This document shows positions 33,561 to 42,673 of a stretch of DNA of 64,000 nt, in pieces. The stretch is taken from the NCBI RefSeq assembly GCF_003086895.1, contig NZ_CP026004.1, forward strand, positions 1,089,663 through 1,153,662, written 5' to 3'. How positions within the stretch are numbered: the stretch's first letter is position 1; the number at the start of each line of letters is the position of its first letter. Both the position numbers and the translations under genes were made by a program. The DNA is from Stenotrophomonas sp. ESTM1D_MKCIP4_1. GTDB lineage: Bacteria > Pseudomonadota > Gammaproteobacteria > Xanthomonadales > Xanthomonadaceae. The notes beneath the pieces were generated by a model. It was not told the origin of the DNA and searched no databases. It was given only the letters and a program-made list of their open reading frames with translations.

Positions 33561-36326
33561 TCAGAACTTGTAGTTCACGCCCAGCACGTAGGTGCGGCCC
33601 CACTCGATGTATTCCAGCGGGCGGTCCTTGGTGCCGGCATAGGTGCGGTACGGCTCGTTGGTCAGGTTGCTTCCCTGCAGCAGCAGGGTCAGGCCACGCA
33701 GGGCGCTGCTGTCGCTGAAGGTGTAGCTGACCTGCGCATCGGTCACGTTCTCGCCCACCACGTAACGCAGCGTGCGGTTGCCGTTGAAGTTGCCGATCTC
33801 ACCGATGAAGTCCGAACGACGGCGCTGGCTCACGCGCGCTTCAAAGCCGTTGCGCTCGAAGTAGGCGGTGAAGTTGTACACGCGGTCGGACAGGCCGGGC
33901 AGGCTGATCGGATCCGAACCCACGCTGGAGGCGCTTTCCGGGTCGAGGATCTTGATGTCGCTCTTGTTGAACGTGGCGCTGGCCTGCACGCCGAAGCCAC
34001 GCAGACTGTCGGTCAGCATGTCCAGCGGGAACGATGCGGTCAGTTCCAGGCCCTTCAGCGTGCCGCCCTTGCCGTTTTCCGGGGTCGAGAACGTACCGGT
34101 GGTCAGCACCGGCACGGTCATGCCCGGCGGCGGCACGTAGCTGCCCAGCAGATCGGTGAAGTCATAGTCGTCCACCGACTGGGTGTAGACGTAGCTCTTC
34201 AGATCCTTGTAGAAAACGGCGGCGGCCACGTAAGCCTTTTCACCGAAGTACTTCTCGTAGGACAGGTCCAGCGCGGTGGCACGCCACGGGTCCAGCAGCG
34301 GGTTGCCGCCGCTGCCGCCCGGCTTGCCGGTGGCCGTATCCACGCCGAATTCCAGGCCGGCACGCATCTGGTCCACGCGCGGGCGCGCGACCTGCTTGGC
34401 GGCGGCGAAGCGCAGCGTCTGCTGGTGCGGGAACATGAAGGCCAGGTTCAAGCTGGGCAGCCAGTCGTTGTAGGTCTTGCCGTTGGAATACGGCTGGATG
34501 TTGCTGCCGGCCGGCTGCGAGCTGTCCCAGTAGCGCGAATCGGAGCTCTGGTCGGTGTGCTGCATCTGCACGCCGATGTTGCCGCGCACGCCCACCTCAC
34601 CCAGGTCGGTGTTGATGTTCAGGCGGGCCCAGGCGGTGGTGATCTTTTCCTGCACCACCCACGACTTCGGGATCAGGTAGTCGAGGTTGTCGACCGGATC
34701 GAAGGTCATGTAGCGGGCCACGGCCGCCGGCACGTTCCAGGCCGGGATGTTGCCGATGCCGGCAAAGCCCAGGTTGACCGGCGAGTACTGCAGGTCCGAG
34801 GCGATGTTGGCATCGCCCTGTGCACCCAGCAGGATGTTGCCTTCGGACTGGGTCTTCACCTTGCGGCGGTCGGCGTAGTTCACGCCGATGTCCACATCCG
34901 GCGCCCACGAAGCGATGGCCTCGGGCAAGCCGACGGTAGCGGCCAGCTTGGCACCCTTCAGGCGGTCTTCCACCTGCGGCACCTTGCCGTAGCCGGAGCC
35001 GTAGATGGTGTTGGTCAGGAACAGCGCATCGGGGTTGGAATAATCCAGGCCCGGGGTGATCTGCGAGAAACCATTCGGGCGGATCTGCAGGCCGATGGTG
35101 TCCAGCTGCGGCATCGGGGTGAGCTGCAGGTTGTTTTCCAGGTTCAGCTCATCGCGGGTGGCCTTGGAGTAGTTCACATCGGCCACCAGCTTGACGCTGC
35201 CGAAGGTGAACTCGTTGTTCCAGCCGAACGCGTCGATCTTGTCCTTGCGCTTGTTGTACATGCCGCGCACCAGCGGGTACACGCCGCTGGCGGTGCCGCC
35301 GGTGAAGGTGCCATCGGCATTGACCTGCGGGTTGCTGATCAGCAGGCCCGGGGTATAGCCACCGTTGTAGTTGCTCAGGTTGAGCTCGAACTGGTTGGCG
35401 GTGTCGATCTGTTCGGCTTCGGTGTGGAACGCATCGAAGGTGCTGGTCCAGGCGTTGTTCGGCCGGAACTGGATGGTGGCCATCACGCCGTCGCGCTTGT
35501 TGTTGCCGGTGCGGCGCAGTGCCTTGATGCCGTCGGAGAAGTAGGTGCCCGCAGCCACGCCCGGACGGTTGCCGTTGGTGGTCTGTTCGGTGGTCCACGG
35601 CTCATACAGGCCGACCTGGTTTTCCTGGATCGGGTTGTCGCTGTGCGCGTAGCCGATGGAGATGCCCAGGGTCTTGTCGAAGAACTGGTCGATGTAGCTG
35701 GCGCTGAAGCGGTTGCCGAATTCATCGACATTGGCGGCTTCGCCGAGCGAGCTTTTCTGCAGGCGGCCGCTGACCGCGATCACGCGGTCGGGGAAGCTGA
35801 GCGGACGCACGGTCTGCATGTCGATGGTGCCCGACAGGCCCTGGCCGACCAGGGCGGCGTCCGGGGTCTTGTAGACGGTCACGCCGTTGACCAGTTCCGA
35901 GGGGTACTGGTCGAACTCGACGCTGCGGTTGTCGCCGGTGCTGACCACTTCACGCCCGTTGAGCAGAGTGGTGGCGAAGTCGGGCGACAGGCCGCGCACG
36001 CTGATGACCTGGGCACGGCCGGCGACGCGCTGGGCGGCCAGGCCGGGCAGGCGGCCCAGCGATTCGGCGATGCTGACATCGGGCAGCTTGCCGATGTCTT
36101 CGGCCGAGATCGCTTCGACCACCGAGGTGGCGTCCTGCTTGATTGCAATGGCGTTCTCGATGCCGCGGCGGATGCCGGTGACCTGCACGGTGTCCAGGTT
36201 GGTGGCGGACTCGCCGGTGGTGGTGGTGGCGGTGTCGGTGGACTGCGTGGATTGCGCAGATGCCAGCGACGGCACCAGTGCAACGGCCAGCGCCAGACTC
36301 AGCGCGGTGCGCGTGTGGTTCAACAT
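33561..36326 (-). CDS. TonB-dependent receptor for maltodextrins
   Basis: 921 residues from ATG 36326 with GGGAGGGG 4 bp upstream. The signal peptide ends ASLASA (about residue 24). The plug opens with TNLDTVQVTGIRRGIENAIA, then VVEAISAEDIGKLPDVSIAE and DQYPSELVNGVTVYKTPDAA, the pattern of large carbohydrate receptors such as Caulobacter MalA. The barrel ends YVLGVNYKF. The maltodextrin ligand is inferred from the shared operator and neighbouring GH97, six-hairpin, GH13 and MFS genes. Monocistronic with its own terminator. Confidence 0.93.
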   Translation of the reverse strand: MLNHTRTALSLALAVALVPSLASAQSTQSTDTATTTTGESATNLDTVQVTGIRRGIENAIAIKQDATSVVEAISAEDIGKLPDVSIAESLGRLPGLAAQRVAGRAQVISVRGLSPDFATTLLNGREVVSTGDNRSVEFDQYPSELVNGVTVYKTPDAALVGQGLSGTIDMQTVRPLSFPDRVIAVSGRLQKSSLGEAANVDEFGNRFSASYIDQFFDKTLGISIGYAHSDNPIQENQVGLYEPWTTEQTTNGNRPGVAAGTYFSDGIKALRRTGNNKRDGVMATIQFRPNNAWTSTFDAFHTEAEQIDTANQFELNLSNYNGGYTPGLLISNPQVNADGTFTGGTASGVYPLVRGMYNKRKDKIDAFGWNNEFTFGSVKLVADVNYSKATRDELNLENNLQLTPMPQLDTIGLQIRPNGFSQITPGLDYSNPDALFLTNTIYGSGYGKVPQVEDRLKGAKLAATVGLPEAIASWAPDVDIGVNYADRRKVKTQSEGNILLGAQGDANIASDLQYSPVNLGFAGIGNIPAWNVPAAVARYMTFDPVDNLDYLIPKSWVVQEKITTAWARLNINTDLGEVGVRGNIGVQMQHTDQSSDSRYWDSSQPAGSNIQPYSNGKTYNDWLPSLNLAFMFPHQQTLRFAAAKQVARPRVDQMRAGLEFGVDTATGKPGGSGGNPLLDPWRATALDLSYEKYFGEKAYVAAAVFYKDLKSYVYTQSVDDYDFTDLLGSYVPPPGMTVPVLTTGTFSTPENGKGGTLKGLELTASFPLDMLTDSLRGFGVQASATFNKSDIKILDPESASSVGSDPISLPGLSDRVYNFTAYFERNGFEARVSQRRRSDFIGEIGNFNGNRTLRYVVGENVTDAQVSYTFSDSSALRGLTLLLQGSNLTNEPYRTYAGTKDRPLEYIEWGRTYVLGVNYKF

Positions 36327-36450
36327 TTTCCCCTCCCAGGCAATGTTGTAGAGCATCTTGTGGTCGTCCCGGCGGTACCGGGAACGTGCGACGCGGTGGC
36401 CGCTGTCGTCGCCGCTATGGTAGGCAGCGGCTTCTTCGCGGGAATCACCC

Positions 36451-36464
36451 TGCATACGTATTCA
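36451..36464. promoter_or_regulatory. maltodextrin-regulon operator site 2
   Basis: TGCATACGTATTCA, the exact inverse of site 1, 125 bp upstream of the TonB receptor start. No convincing -35/-10 pair was fixed around it. Confidence 0.75.
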
Positions 36465-36508
36465 ATGGCTTTCACAGCGTTGTAATCGATTCCAGTCTGC
36501 CGATCCCG

Positions 36509-36573
36509 GTAGTGCCGGCCGCTGGCCGGCAACCCTGCGGTGCGGTTCGATGCCGGCCAGCGGCCGGCACTAC
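36509..36573. repeat. GTAG palindrome pair (SMAG/REPIN type)
   Basis: GTAGTGCCGGCCGCTGGCC ... GGCCAGCGGCCGGCACTAC, an inverted doublet in the 368-bp gap between the GH97 stop and the receptor start. Confidence 0.92.
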
Positions 36574-36620
36574 CGTGTCCTCGGAGATTCCAGTGCCCGG
36601 ATCCCGGCGCTGAGGGCCGC

Positions 36621-36674
36621 CGCCCGAGCGTGGGCTCGGGCGCTACCGTGTAGAGCCGAGCCGATGCTCGGCTG
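36621..36674. repeat. GTAG elements of GCCCGAGC and GAGCCGAGC type, head to head
   Basis: GCCCGAGCGTGGGCTCGGGC-GCTAC (36622-36646), then GTAGAGCCGAGCCGATGCTC (from 36650). The two heads face each other 3 bp apart, unlike the usual facing-stem doublet. Ends 20 bp before the GH97 stop. Confidence 0.85.
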
Positions 36675-36694
36675 CGTTTCCATCGACGTGCGTT

Positions 36695-38746
36695 TCAGAG
36701 CGGGGTGAACCGGATCGCCTGGCCACCGCCCGGTGCCAGCACCAGGGTCAGTGAATCGGCGCTGGTCACCTCGCGGGTCTCGCGCTTGAACGCGAACGGA
36801 TTGCTGCGGAAATCCGCACCTTCGCCATCGCGGTAGATCTCGGCGCGGTAGCGCACGCCCGGCTCCAGGAAGCCCAGCGATACCGGCAGCACGCGGCCGT
36901 GTTCATCGGTGATGCTGCCCAGGAACCAGTCGCGGCTGTTGCGGTCGCGGCGCACGATGGTCACGTAGTCGCCTACTTCGCCATCGAGCACGCGGCTCTG
37001 TTCCCAGTCCACCGCCACATCCTCGATGAAGCGGAAGGCTTCGCGGTGCTGCAGGTAGTGCTCGGGCAGGTCGGCGGCCATCTGGATCGGGCTGTACAGC
37101 ACCACGTACAGCGCCAGCTGGCGGGCCAGCGTGCTGGGAATGGCCTGGCCGTGGCGACCCTTCAGGCTGAGGATGCCCGGTGTGTAATCCATCGGCCCGG
37201 ACAGCATGCGGGTGAACACCAGATTCACTTCATGCTCGGGCGGGTTCGGCGGCTGGCCCCAGGCGTTGTACTCCATGCCGCGCGCGCCTTCGCGCGAAAT
37301 CCAGTTGGGGTAGGTGCGGCGCAGGCCGGTGTCCTTGATCGGCTCGTGCGGGTTGACCGACAGGTGCCGGCGCGCGGCCTCCTGCACCACGTTCAGGTGG
37401 TGGCGGGCCATGAACTGGCCGTCATGCCACTCGCGCCACAGCGGGCCCCCGGCCGGGTTGCGGCGGTCGACCTGGCCGTCATCGCAGACATAGCCGGTCT
37501 TGAACTGGTCCACGCCCAGCCGCGCGTACAGGTCCAGCGCGGCGCCCAGCTGGTCTTCGTAGTGCTCGATGGCACAGCCGGTTTCGTGGTGGCCGATGAG
37601 GTGTACGCCCTTCTTCAGCCCATAGGCGGACAGCGCTTCGATATCGAAATCCGGCGTGGCGCGGGTGAAGTCGAAGTCATAGCCGTTGCCCACCCACATG
37701 CCGTCCCAGCCCGGATTCCAGCCTTCCACCAGCACGCCGCGGAAGCCGTGCGCGGCGGCAAAATCGATCACCTTCTTCGTCTTGGCGGTGGTGGCAGCGT
37801 GCTTCGGGCCAGTGGCCCAGCTTTCGTTGTCCAGGTGCATCGACCACCACACACCCAGGTACTTGGCCGGCTTCACCCAGCTCACATCACCCAGTGCATT
37901 GGGTTCGTTGAGGTTGAGGATCAGGTCCGATTCGACCAGGCCACCGGCGCGGTCGGCGATCTGCAGCGTGCGCCACGGCGTGGCGAAGGGCAGGGCGCGG
38001 CGCACCTTCCAGCCTTCGGCCGAGGGCGAAAGCTGGGCGCGCAGCCGCTGGCCATCGGTGCGGCGCAGCCACATGCCGGCGTAGTCGACCAGCGCGGCTT
38101 CATGGATGGCCACGTGCAGGCCGTCAACGCTGCGCAGGGTCATCGGCGTGTGCACCAGCGGCACTTCGCGCAGCGGCGTGCGCTGGTACAGGTACTCGTA
38201 GTGGATCGGTTCGCCAGCCGGAATCCACCACGCGGTGGAATCGGGTGCGATGGCGAATTCGGTCAGCTCTTCATCGATGATCGCTTCGCGCAGGTTCGGT
38301 TGTTCGGGGAACACATAGCGGAAGCCCAGGCCGTCGTCGTACACCCGGAACACCACGTCCACGCGGCGCTTGCTGCCGGTGCTTTCGGCCAGCTGCACGG
38401 TCAGTTCGTTGAAGTGGTTGCGGGTGACGCGGCGCTCACCCCAGGGCTGTTCCCAGGTGTCGTCCACGCTGCGCCGCTGTTCACTCAGCTGCACGAAGTC
38501 ACGGTCCAGGCGACCGTCGCGCAGCACGAAGCCCAGCGTGGAATCGTCCACCACGGTATCGCCCAGGCGCTCCACCCGGTAACGCGCGGTACCGCCATCA
38601 AGCACCAGGCTGACGGCCAATACCTTGCCGGGCGAATCCACCCGGGTCACCTGCGGCGCGGCCTGGGCCACCGCCACCAGGCCCAGCAGGGCCATGCCGA
38701 ACACCGGCGCGATCATCGCACGGACTGCAACAGAAAAAGCCGGCAT
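36695..38746 (-). CDS. GH97 alpha-glucosidase (SusB-like)
   Basis: 683 residues from ATG 38746, with GGGAGGGG 3 bp upstream (the same leader as the receptor gene). The signal peptide ends AQAAP, so it is periplasmic. The N-terminal beta-sandwich (to about 270) precedes a TIM barrel with GVLVEGWNPGWDG, then HEPIKDTGLRRTYPNW and SREGARGMEYNAWG, which hold the conserved Glu pair of inverting GH97 enzymes. It probably releases glucose from imported maltooligosaccharides in the periplasm. It shares a divergent region and a single operator with the six-hairpin gene. Confidence 0.95.
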   Translation of the reverse strand: MPAFSVAVRAMIAPVFGMALLGLVAVAQAAPQVTRVDSPGKVLAVSLVLDGGTARYRVERLGDTVVDDSTLGFVLRDGRLDRDFVQLSEQRRSVDDTWEQPWGERRVTRNHFNELTVQLAESTGSKRRVDVVFRVYDDGLGFRYVFPEQPNLREAIIDEELTEFAIAPDSTAWWIPAGEPIHYEYLYQRTPLREVPLVHTPMTLRSVDGLHVAIHEAALVDYAGMWLRRTDGQRLRAQLSPSAEGWKVRRALPFATPWRTLQIADRAGGLVESDLILNLNEPNALGDVSWVKPAKYLGVWWSMHLDNESWATGPKHAATTAKTKKVIDFAAAHGFRGVLVEGWNPGWDGMWVGNGYDFDFTRATPDFDIEALSAYGLKKGVHLIGHHETGCAIEHYEDQLGAALDLYARLGVDQFKTGYVCDDGQVDRRNPAGGPLWREWHDGQFMARHHLNVVQEAARRHLSVNPHEPIKDTGLRRTYPNWISREGARGMEYNAWGQPPNPPEHEVNLVFTRMLSGPMDYTPGILSLKGRHGQAIPSTLARQLALYVVLYSPIQMAADLPEHYLQHREAFRFIEDVAVDWEQSRVLDGEVGDYVTIVRRDRNSRDWFLGSITDEHGRVLPVSLGFLEPGVRYRAEIYRDGEGADFRSNPFAFKRETREVTSADSLTLVLAPGGGQAIRFTPL

Positions 38747-38819
38747 TTCCCCTCCCAAGGCGCCATTGGCAGACCCGGACCATAAGCCAGCACGGCGCCC
38801 GCTCTTCACGTGATGGCCA

Positions 38820-38833
38820 TGAATACGTATGCA
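38820..38833. promoter_or_regulatory. maltodextrin-regulon operator site 3
   Basis: TGAATACGTATGCA in the 235-bp divergent region. It is placed to control both GH97 (74 bp away) and the six-hairpin glycosidase / MFS / amylase operon. Confidence 0.75.
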
Positions 38834-38981
38834 ACTGGACGCAGGCGCTGGCGCCGCGTCTACCATGGGGCAAGGCACCTTGAGGGAGGGGCCGCGCCCG
38901 CGCACCGGTTCCGGTGGCGCGGACCCACAACGGTGCAGAGAGGGAGGGAGGTCGACGGGCGCAAGCCGGTCTGCCGCTTCG

Positions 38982-41189
38982 ATGCTGAAGATCATTTGCC
39001 TGACGGCTGCCCTTGGGGCAGCGCTGGGAACGACCGCGCACGCGGCCGACCTGGAATTCAACGGCCGCCACGCGCGCGCCGAAGCCGCTGCCAAGGGCAG
39101 CTTCGTGCTGCACGCGCCGACGGGCGAGGTGCGGATCGCCGCCGTGCCCATGCGCAGCCAGACCGGCAGCGTGATGTTCGATGCGCTGTTCGCACTGGCC
39201 CAGCAGGAGATGGACCAGGACCGCGTGGATGCGATCCGCGATCCGTCGTTCGACGAAGGCCGCCCGGTCCCCTGTGAATGCTTCCAGACGGGCGCGCGCT
39301 GGCCCTACGTGTGGACCCGCGATGTCAGCTTCGCCGCCGATCTGGCCCTGGCCAGGCTGGACCCGCAGCGCACCCGCCAGTCGCTGCAGTTCAAGCTCTC
39401 GGCTGCGCGTGACGGCCACACCCCCGGCCTGTTCGTGGCCCAGGACACCGGTTCCGGCGGCAGCTGGCCGATCAGCAGCGACCGCGTGGTGTGGTTCCTG
39501 GCCGCGCGCCACCTGCTGGATGATCCGGCGTTCGCCGACCAGGTCTGGCAGGCGCTGCAGGGCACTCTGGCGCAGGACCGCGCGATGGTGTTCGACGCGC
39601 AGATGGGCCTGTACCGCGGCGAGACCTCGTTCCTCGATTGGCGCGAGCAGACCTACCCGGACTGGACGCGCGAGAACGTACGTTTCATTGGTGATTCCTA
39701 CGCGCTGTCCACCAACGTGCTGCATTACCAGGCACTGCGCCTGGGCCAGCAGATGGCCGCGCAGCTGGGCGACGAGCGCAGCGAACAGTACAAGGCCTGG
39801 GCCGACGCGCTGGCGCTGCAGATCGATGCACGCTTCTGGCGCGAGGACATGGGCCAGTACATGAGCTACATCGGCGAAGCCGCCCACCCGGTGCCATACG
39901 CCAAGGTCGATCTGCTGGGCCTGTCGCTGGGCATCCTGGCCGACGTCCTGCCGGCCGAGCGTGCGCGGCGCGCGTTGGCCGCCTACCCGATGGGGCCGGC
40001 CGGCAGCCCGGTGGTGTGGCCGCAGGAAGCGCAGCAGCCGATCTACCACAACCGTGCCATCTGGCCGTTCGTCAGCGCCTATTCGCTGCGTGCCGCGCGC
40101 AAGGTCGATGATGCGCCGCGCATCGCCGCCGAGATCCGTTCGCTGATGCAGGGCGCGGCGCTGGCCGGTTCCAATATGGAGAACTACGAACTGGTCACCC
40201 AGGCCGTCCATGTGGACGAGGGCGCACTGAGCGGGCCGGTGGTCAATTCCGAGCGCCAGCTGTGGTCGGTGGCGGGCTATCTGGCCATGGTGAGCGAGGG
40301 GGTGTTCGGCCTGCAGGACGATGGCAGCGTGCAGCCGAAGCTGCCGGCCAGCCTGGTGCCGGACCTGTTCGGCAAGCAGCGCCGCATCAGCCTGGAGGCC
40401 AACGGCAAGCGCTATGTGCTGGAGCGCCCGAAGCAGCTGGGCGAAGGCCTGCTGGTGGCCGGCAAGGTGAAGACGCGCGGTGCGACGACGACGGTGCAGC
40501 TGGTACCGGCCGATGCCGCAGCCCCCGCTTTCGTACCGCATGCAGCGGCGCCCAGCGCCGATCCCAACGCGCGTGCGCCGGCCACACCGGCCGCGCCGCA
40601 GGCCCGGCGCAGTGGCAAGGGCTGGACCGTGGCCGTGGCCGCCGACCAGGTGCTGTGGCAGGACGGCAGGGCCGTGCAGCCGGCCAAGAGCGTGGCACGC
40701 GTGGGCGACGACGGCCTGCAGCATTGCCTGAGCCTGACCCGCCGCGACGGCACGCTGGAATCGCTGCACAGCCCGATGATCTGCGTGGGCCCGCAGCAGG
40801 TGCTGCGCGGTGACCGCCAGTGGCGTTTCAACAATGCCAAGGCGGGCCACGTGCGCCTGCGGCTGCAGTACAACAACCCGAACGGACCGATCAACACGGG
40901 CGTGACCGCCGCAGTGAAGCAGTTGAACCTGCAGTGCCCGGGCCAGCCGGCGCAGCGGCAGACGGTCACCCTGCCGCACAGCGTTGCCGCCCAGGAATCA
41001 ACCGCGGTCAGCTTCGCCGTGCCCAAGGGCCGCTGCACGGTCACGCTTGAGGAAGGCTTCAACATGAGCGCATTGCAGCACTTCGCGCACTACACCGGCG
41101 GCAAGGGTGGGCGCGATGGCGTGCTCAACCAGGCCCAGGTGCAGGCGCTGAAGGTGGCGCACGTGGCCGCGATCGAGGGTGCACGATGA
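38982..41189 (+). CDS. exported six-hairpin glycosidase, glucoamylase-like
   Basis: 735 residues from ATG 38982; a GGGAGG stretch sits farther upstream (38940s), so the start is not fully secure. The signal peptide ends TTAHAAD. The (alpha/alpha)6 catalytic part shows ARWPYVWTRDVSFAADLAL and VVWPQEAQQPIYHNRAIWPF, a debranching/glucoamylase-type pattern. It ends with a beta domain containing RLQYNNPNGPINTGVTAAVK. Not assigned to a numbered family with certainty. First gene of an operon with the MFS transporter (4-bp overlap) and amylase, so it likely acts on alpha-glucans in the periplasm. Confidence 0.82.
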   Translation: MLKIICLTAALGAALGTTAHAADLEFNGRHARAEAAAKGSFVLHAPTGEVRIAAVPMRSQTGSVMFDALFALAQQEMDQDRVDAIRDPSFDEGRPVPCECFQTGARWPYVWTRDVSFAADLALARLDPQRTRQSLQFKLSAARDGHTPGLFVAQDTGSGGSWPISSDRVVWFLAARHLLDDPAFADQVWQALQGTLAQDRAMVFDAQMGLYRGETSFLDWREQTYPDWTRENVRFIGDSYALSTNVLHYQALRLGQQMAAQLGDERSEQYKAWADALALQIDARFWREDMGQYMSYIGEAAHPVPYAKVDLLGLSLGILADVLPAERARRALAAYPMGPAGSPVVWPQEAQQPIYHNRAIWPFVSAYSLRAARKVDDAPRIAAEIRSLMQGAALAGSNMENYELVTQAVHVDEGALSGPVVNSERQLWSVAGYLAMVSEGVFGLQDDGSVQPKLPASLVPDLFGKQRRISLEANGKRYVLERPKQLGEGLLVAGKVKTRGATTTVQLVPADAAAPAFVPHAAAPSADPNARAPATPAAPQARRSGKGWTVAVAADQVLWQDGRAVQPAKSVARVGDDGLQHCLSLTRRDGTLESLHSPMICVGPQQVLRGDRQWRFNNAKAGHVRLRLQYNNPNGPINTGVTAAVKQLNLQCPGQPAQRQTVTLPHSVAAQESTAVSFAVPKGRCTVTLEEGFNMSALQHFAHYTGGKGGRDGVLNQAQVQALKVAHVAAIEGAR

Positions 41190-42673
41190 ACCGTCCCGCC
41201 AAGCCGCAGCTGTCGTTCTGGCAGATCTGGAACATGTGCTTCGGCTTCCTTGGCATCCAGTTCGGGTTTGCCCTGCAGAACGCCAACGCCAGCCGCATCT
41301 TCGAGACCCTGGGGGCCTCGCAGGATGCGGTGCCGGGGCTGTGGATCGCCGCACCGCTGACCGGCCTGCTGGTGCAGCCGGTGGTGGGCTACCTGTCCGA
41401 CCGCACCTGGACCCGCTGGGGCCGACGCCGCCCGTTCTTCATGATCGGCGCGGTGCTGACCACGCTGGCCCTGCTGGTGATGCCCAACTCGCCCACGCTG
41501 TGGATCGCCGCTGGCACGCTGTGGGTGCTCGATGCCTCCATCAACGTGTCGATGGAACCGTTCCGCGCCTTCGTGGGGGACCAGTTGGCGCCGCGCCAGC
41601 GGCCCACCGGCTATGCGATGCAGAGCTTCTTCATCGGCGTCGGCGCCATCGTTGCCAGCTTCCTGCCCTTCATCCTCACCCACGTCGGCGTCAGCAACAC
41701 CGCGGCACCGGGCGAATTGCCCGACTCGGTGCGCTATGCGTTCTACTTCGGTGCGGTGGTCCTGCTGGCGGCGATCAGCTGGACGGTGTTCAGCACGCGC
41801 GAGTATTCACCGGCCGAGCTTGCCGCCTTCGACGATGCCGAGCCGCCCGCGCACCATGCCGGCGCTGCAGTCACCGGGCCCGCACCGTGGGGCCAGGTGG
41901 CGCTGTGGCTGGGCCTGGGCGTGCTGCTGGCGGCGCTGATCGCGTGGCGCCAGGGCGACAGGATGCTGTACGTGCTGGCCGGCCTGTGCGCGGGCTACGG
42001 CCTGCTGCTGGCGCTGGCCCGCGTGCTGCCGGGCCCGCACATGCTGGCCGCCATCGTTGGCGACCTGCGGGCGATGCCGGTCACCATGCGGCGGCTGGCC
42101 TGGGTGCAGTTCTTCTCGTGGTTCGCGCTGTTCGCCATGTGGATCTTCACCACTGCCGCGGTCGCGGGCACCCACTTTGGTTCCACCGATCCGCAGTCGG
42201 CGGCCTACAACGAGGGCGCCAACTGGGTGGGCGTGCTGTTCGGGGCCTACAACGGGTTCGCGGCGCTGGCCGCGCTGCTGATCCCGCCCATGGTGCGCGC
42301 GCTCGGCCTGCGCTGGAGCCACCTGGTCAACCTGTGGCTGGGCGGGGCCGGGCTGATCTCGATGATGTTCATCGACGATCCGCGCTGGCTGCTGCTGTCG
42401 ATGGTCGGTGTCGGCTTCGCCTGGGCCTCGATTCTGTCCCTGCCGTACGCCCTGCTGTCGGACAGCGTTCCGGCGGCCAAGATGGGCGTGTACATGGGCA
42501 TCTTCAATTTCTTCATCGTGATCCCGCAGTTGGTCGCGGCCAGCGCACTGGGCTTTGCCCTGCGTGCCTGGCTGGGCGACCAGCCGATCCATGTGCTGGT
42601 GCTGGGCGGCTGCAGCCTGCTGGTGGCCGGCCTGTGCGTGCTGCGGGTTCCGTCCCGTCCGGAGGTGGTGTGA
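41186..42673 (+). CDS. MFS sugar transporter (maltose/maltodextrin type)
   Basis: 495 residues, about 12 membrane helices. LSFWQIWNMCFGFLGIQFGFALQ at the start and GYLSDRTWTRWGRRRPFFMIG (the cytoplasmic loop 2-3 motif) are typical of the GPH-like/sucrose-maltose symporters of Caulobacter and xanthomonads. It is an inner-membrane proton-coupled importer. Start ATG overlaps the six-hairpin gene stop (ATGA), and its stop overlaps the amylase start (TGATG), so the three are coupled. Substrate is inferred from the operon. Confidence 0.93.
   Translation: MNRPAKPQLSFWQIWNMCFGFLGIQFGFALQNANASRIFETLGASQDAVPGLWIAAPLTGLLVQPVVGYLSDRTWTRWGRRRPFFMIGAVLTTLALLVMPNSPTLWIAAGTLWVLDASINVSMEPFRAFVGDQLAPRQRPTGYAMQSFFIGVGAIVASFLPFILTHVGVSNTAAPGELPDSVRYAFYFGAVVLLAAISWTVFSTREYSPAELAAFDDAEPPAHHAGAAVTGPAPWGQVALWLGLGVLLAALIAWRQGDRMLYVLAGLCAGYGLLLALARVLPGPHMLAAIVGDLRAMPVTMRRLAWVQFFSWFALFAMWIFTTAAVAGTHFGSTDPQSAAYNEGANWVGVLFGAYNGFAALAALLIPPMVRALGLRWSHLVNLWLGGAGLISMMFIDDPRWLLLSMVGVGFAWASILSLPYALLSDSVPAAKMGVYMGIFNFFIVIPQLVAASALGFALRAWLGDQPIHVLVLGGCSLLVAGLCVLRVPSRPEVV

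Noticed and set aside
32835..33573. Series of 60-80 codon open frames with repeated WGQSPLRGNGIRP-like peptides
   Set aside because: Each is a repeat unit read in a new phase because 103 is not a multiple of three. No ribosome sites or independent conservation.
33399..36485. Plus-strand open frame of more than 1000 codons
   Set aside because: It is the complement of the maltodextrin TonB receptor and begins inside the 103-bp array; no recognisable domain.
41179..42672. Long N-terminal extension of the GH13 amylase frame
   Set aside because: It is out-of-frame reading of the MFS gene. The amylase has its own signal peptide at ATG 42673 overlapping the MFS stop.
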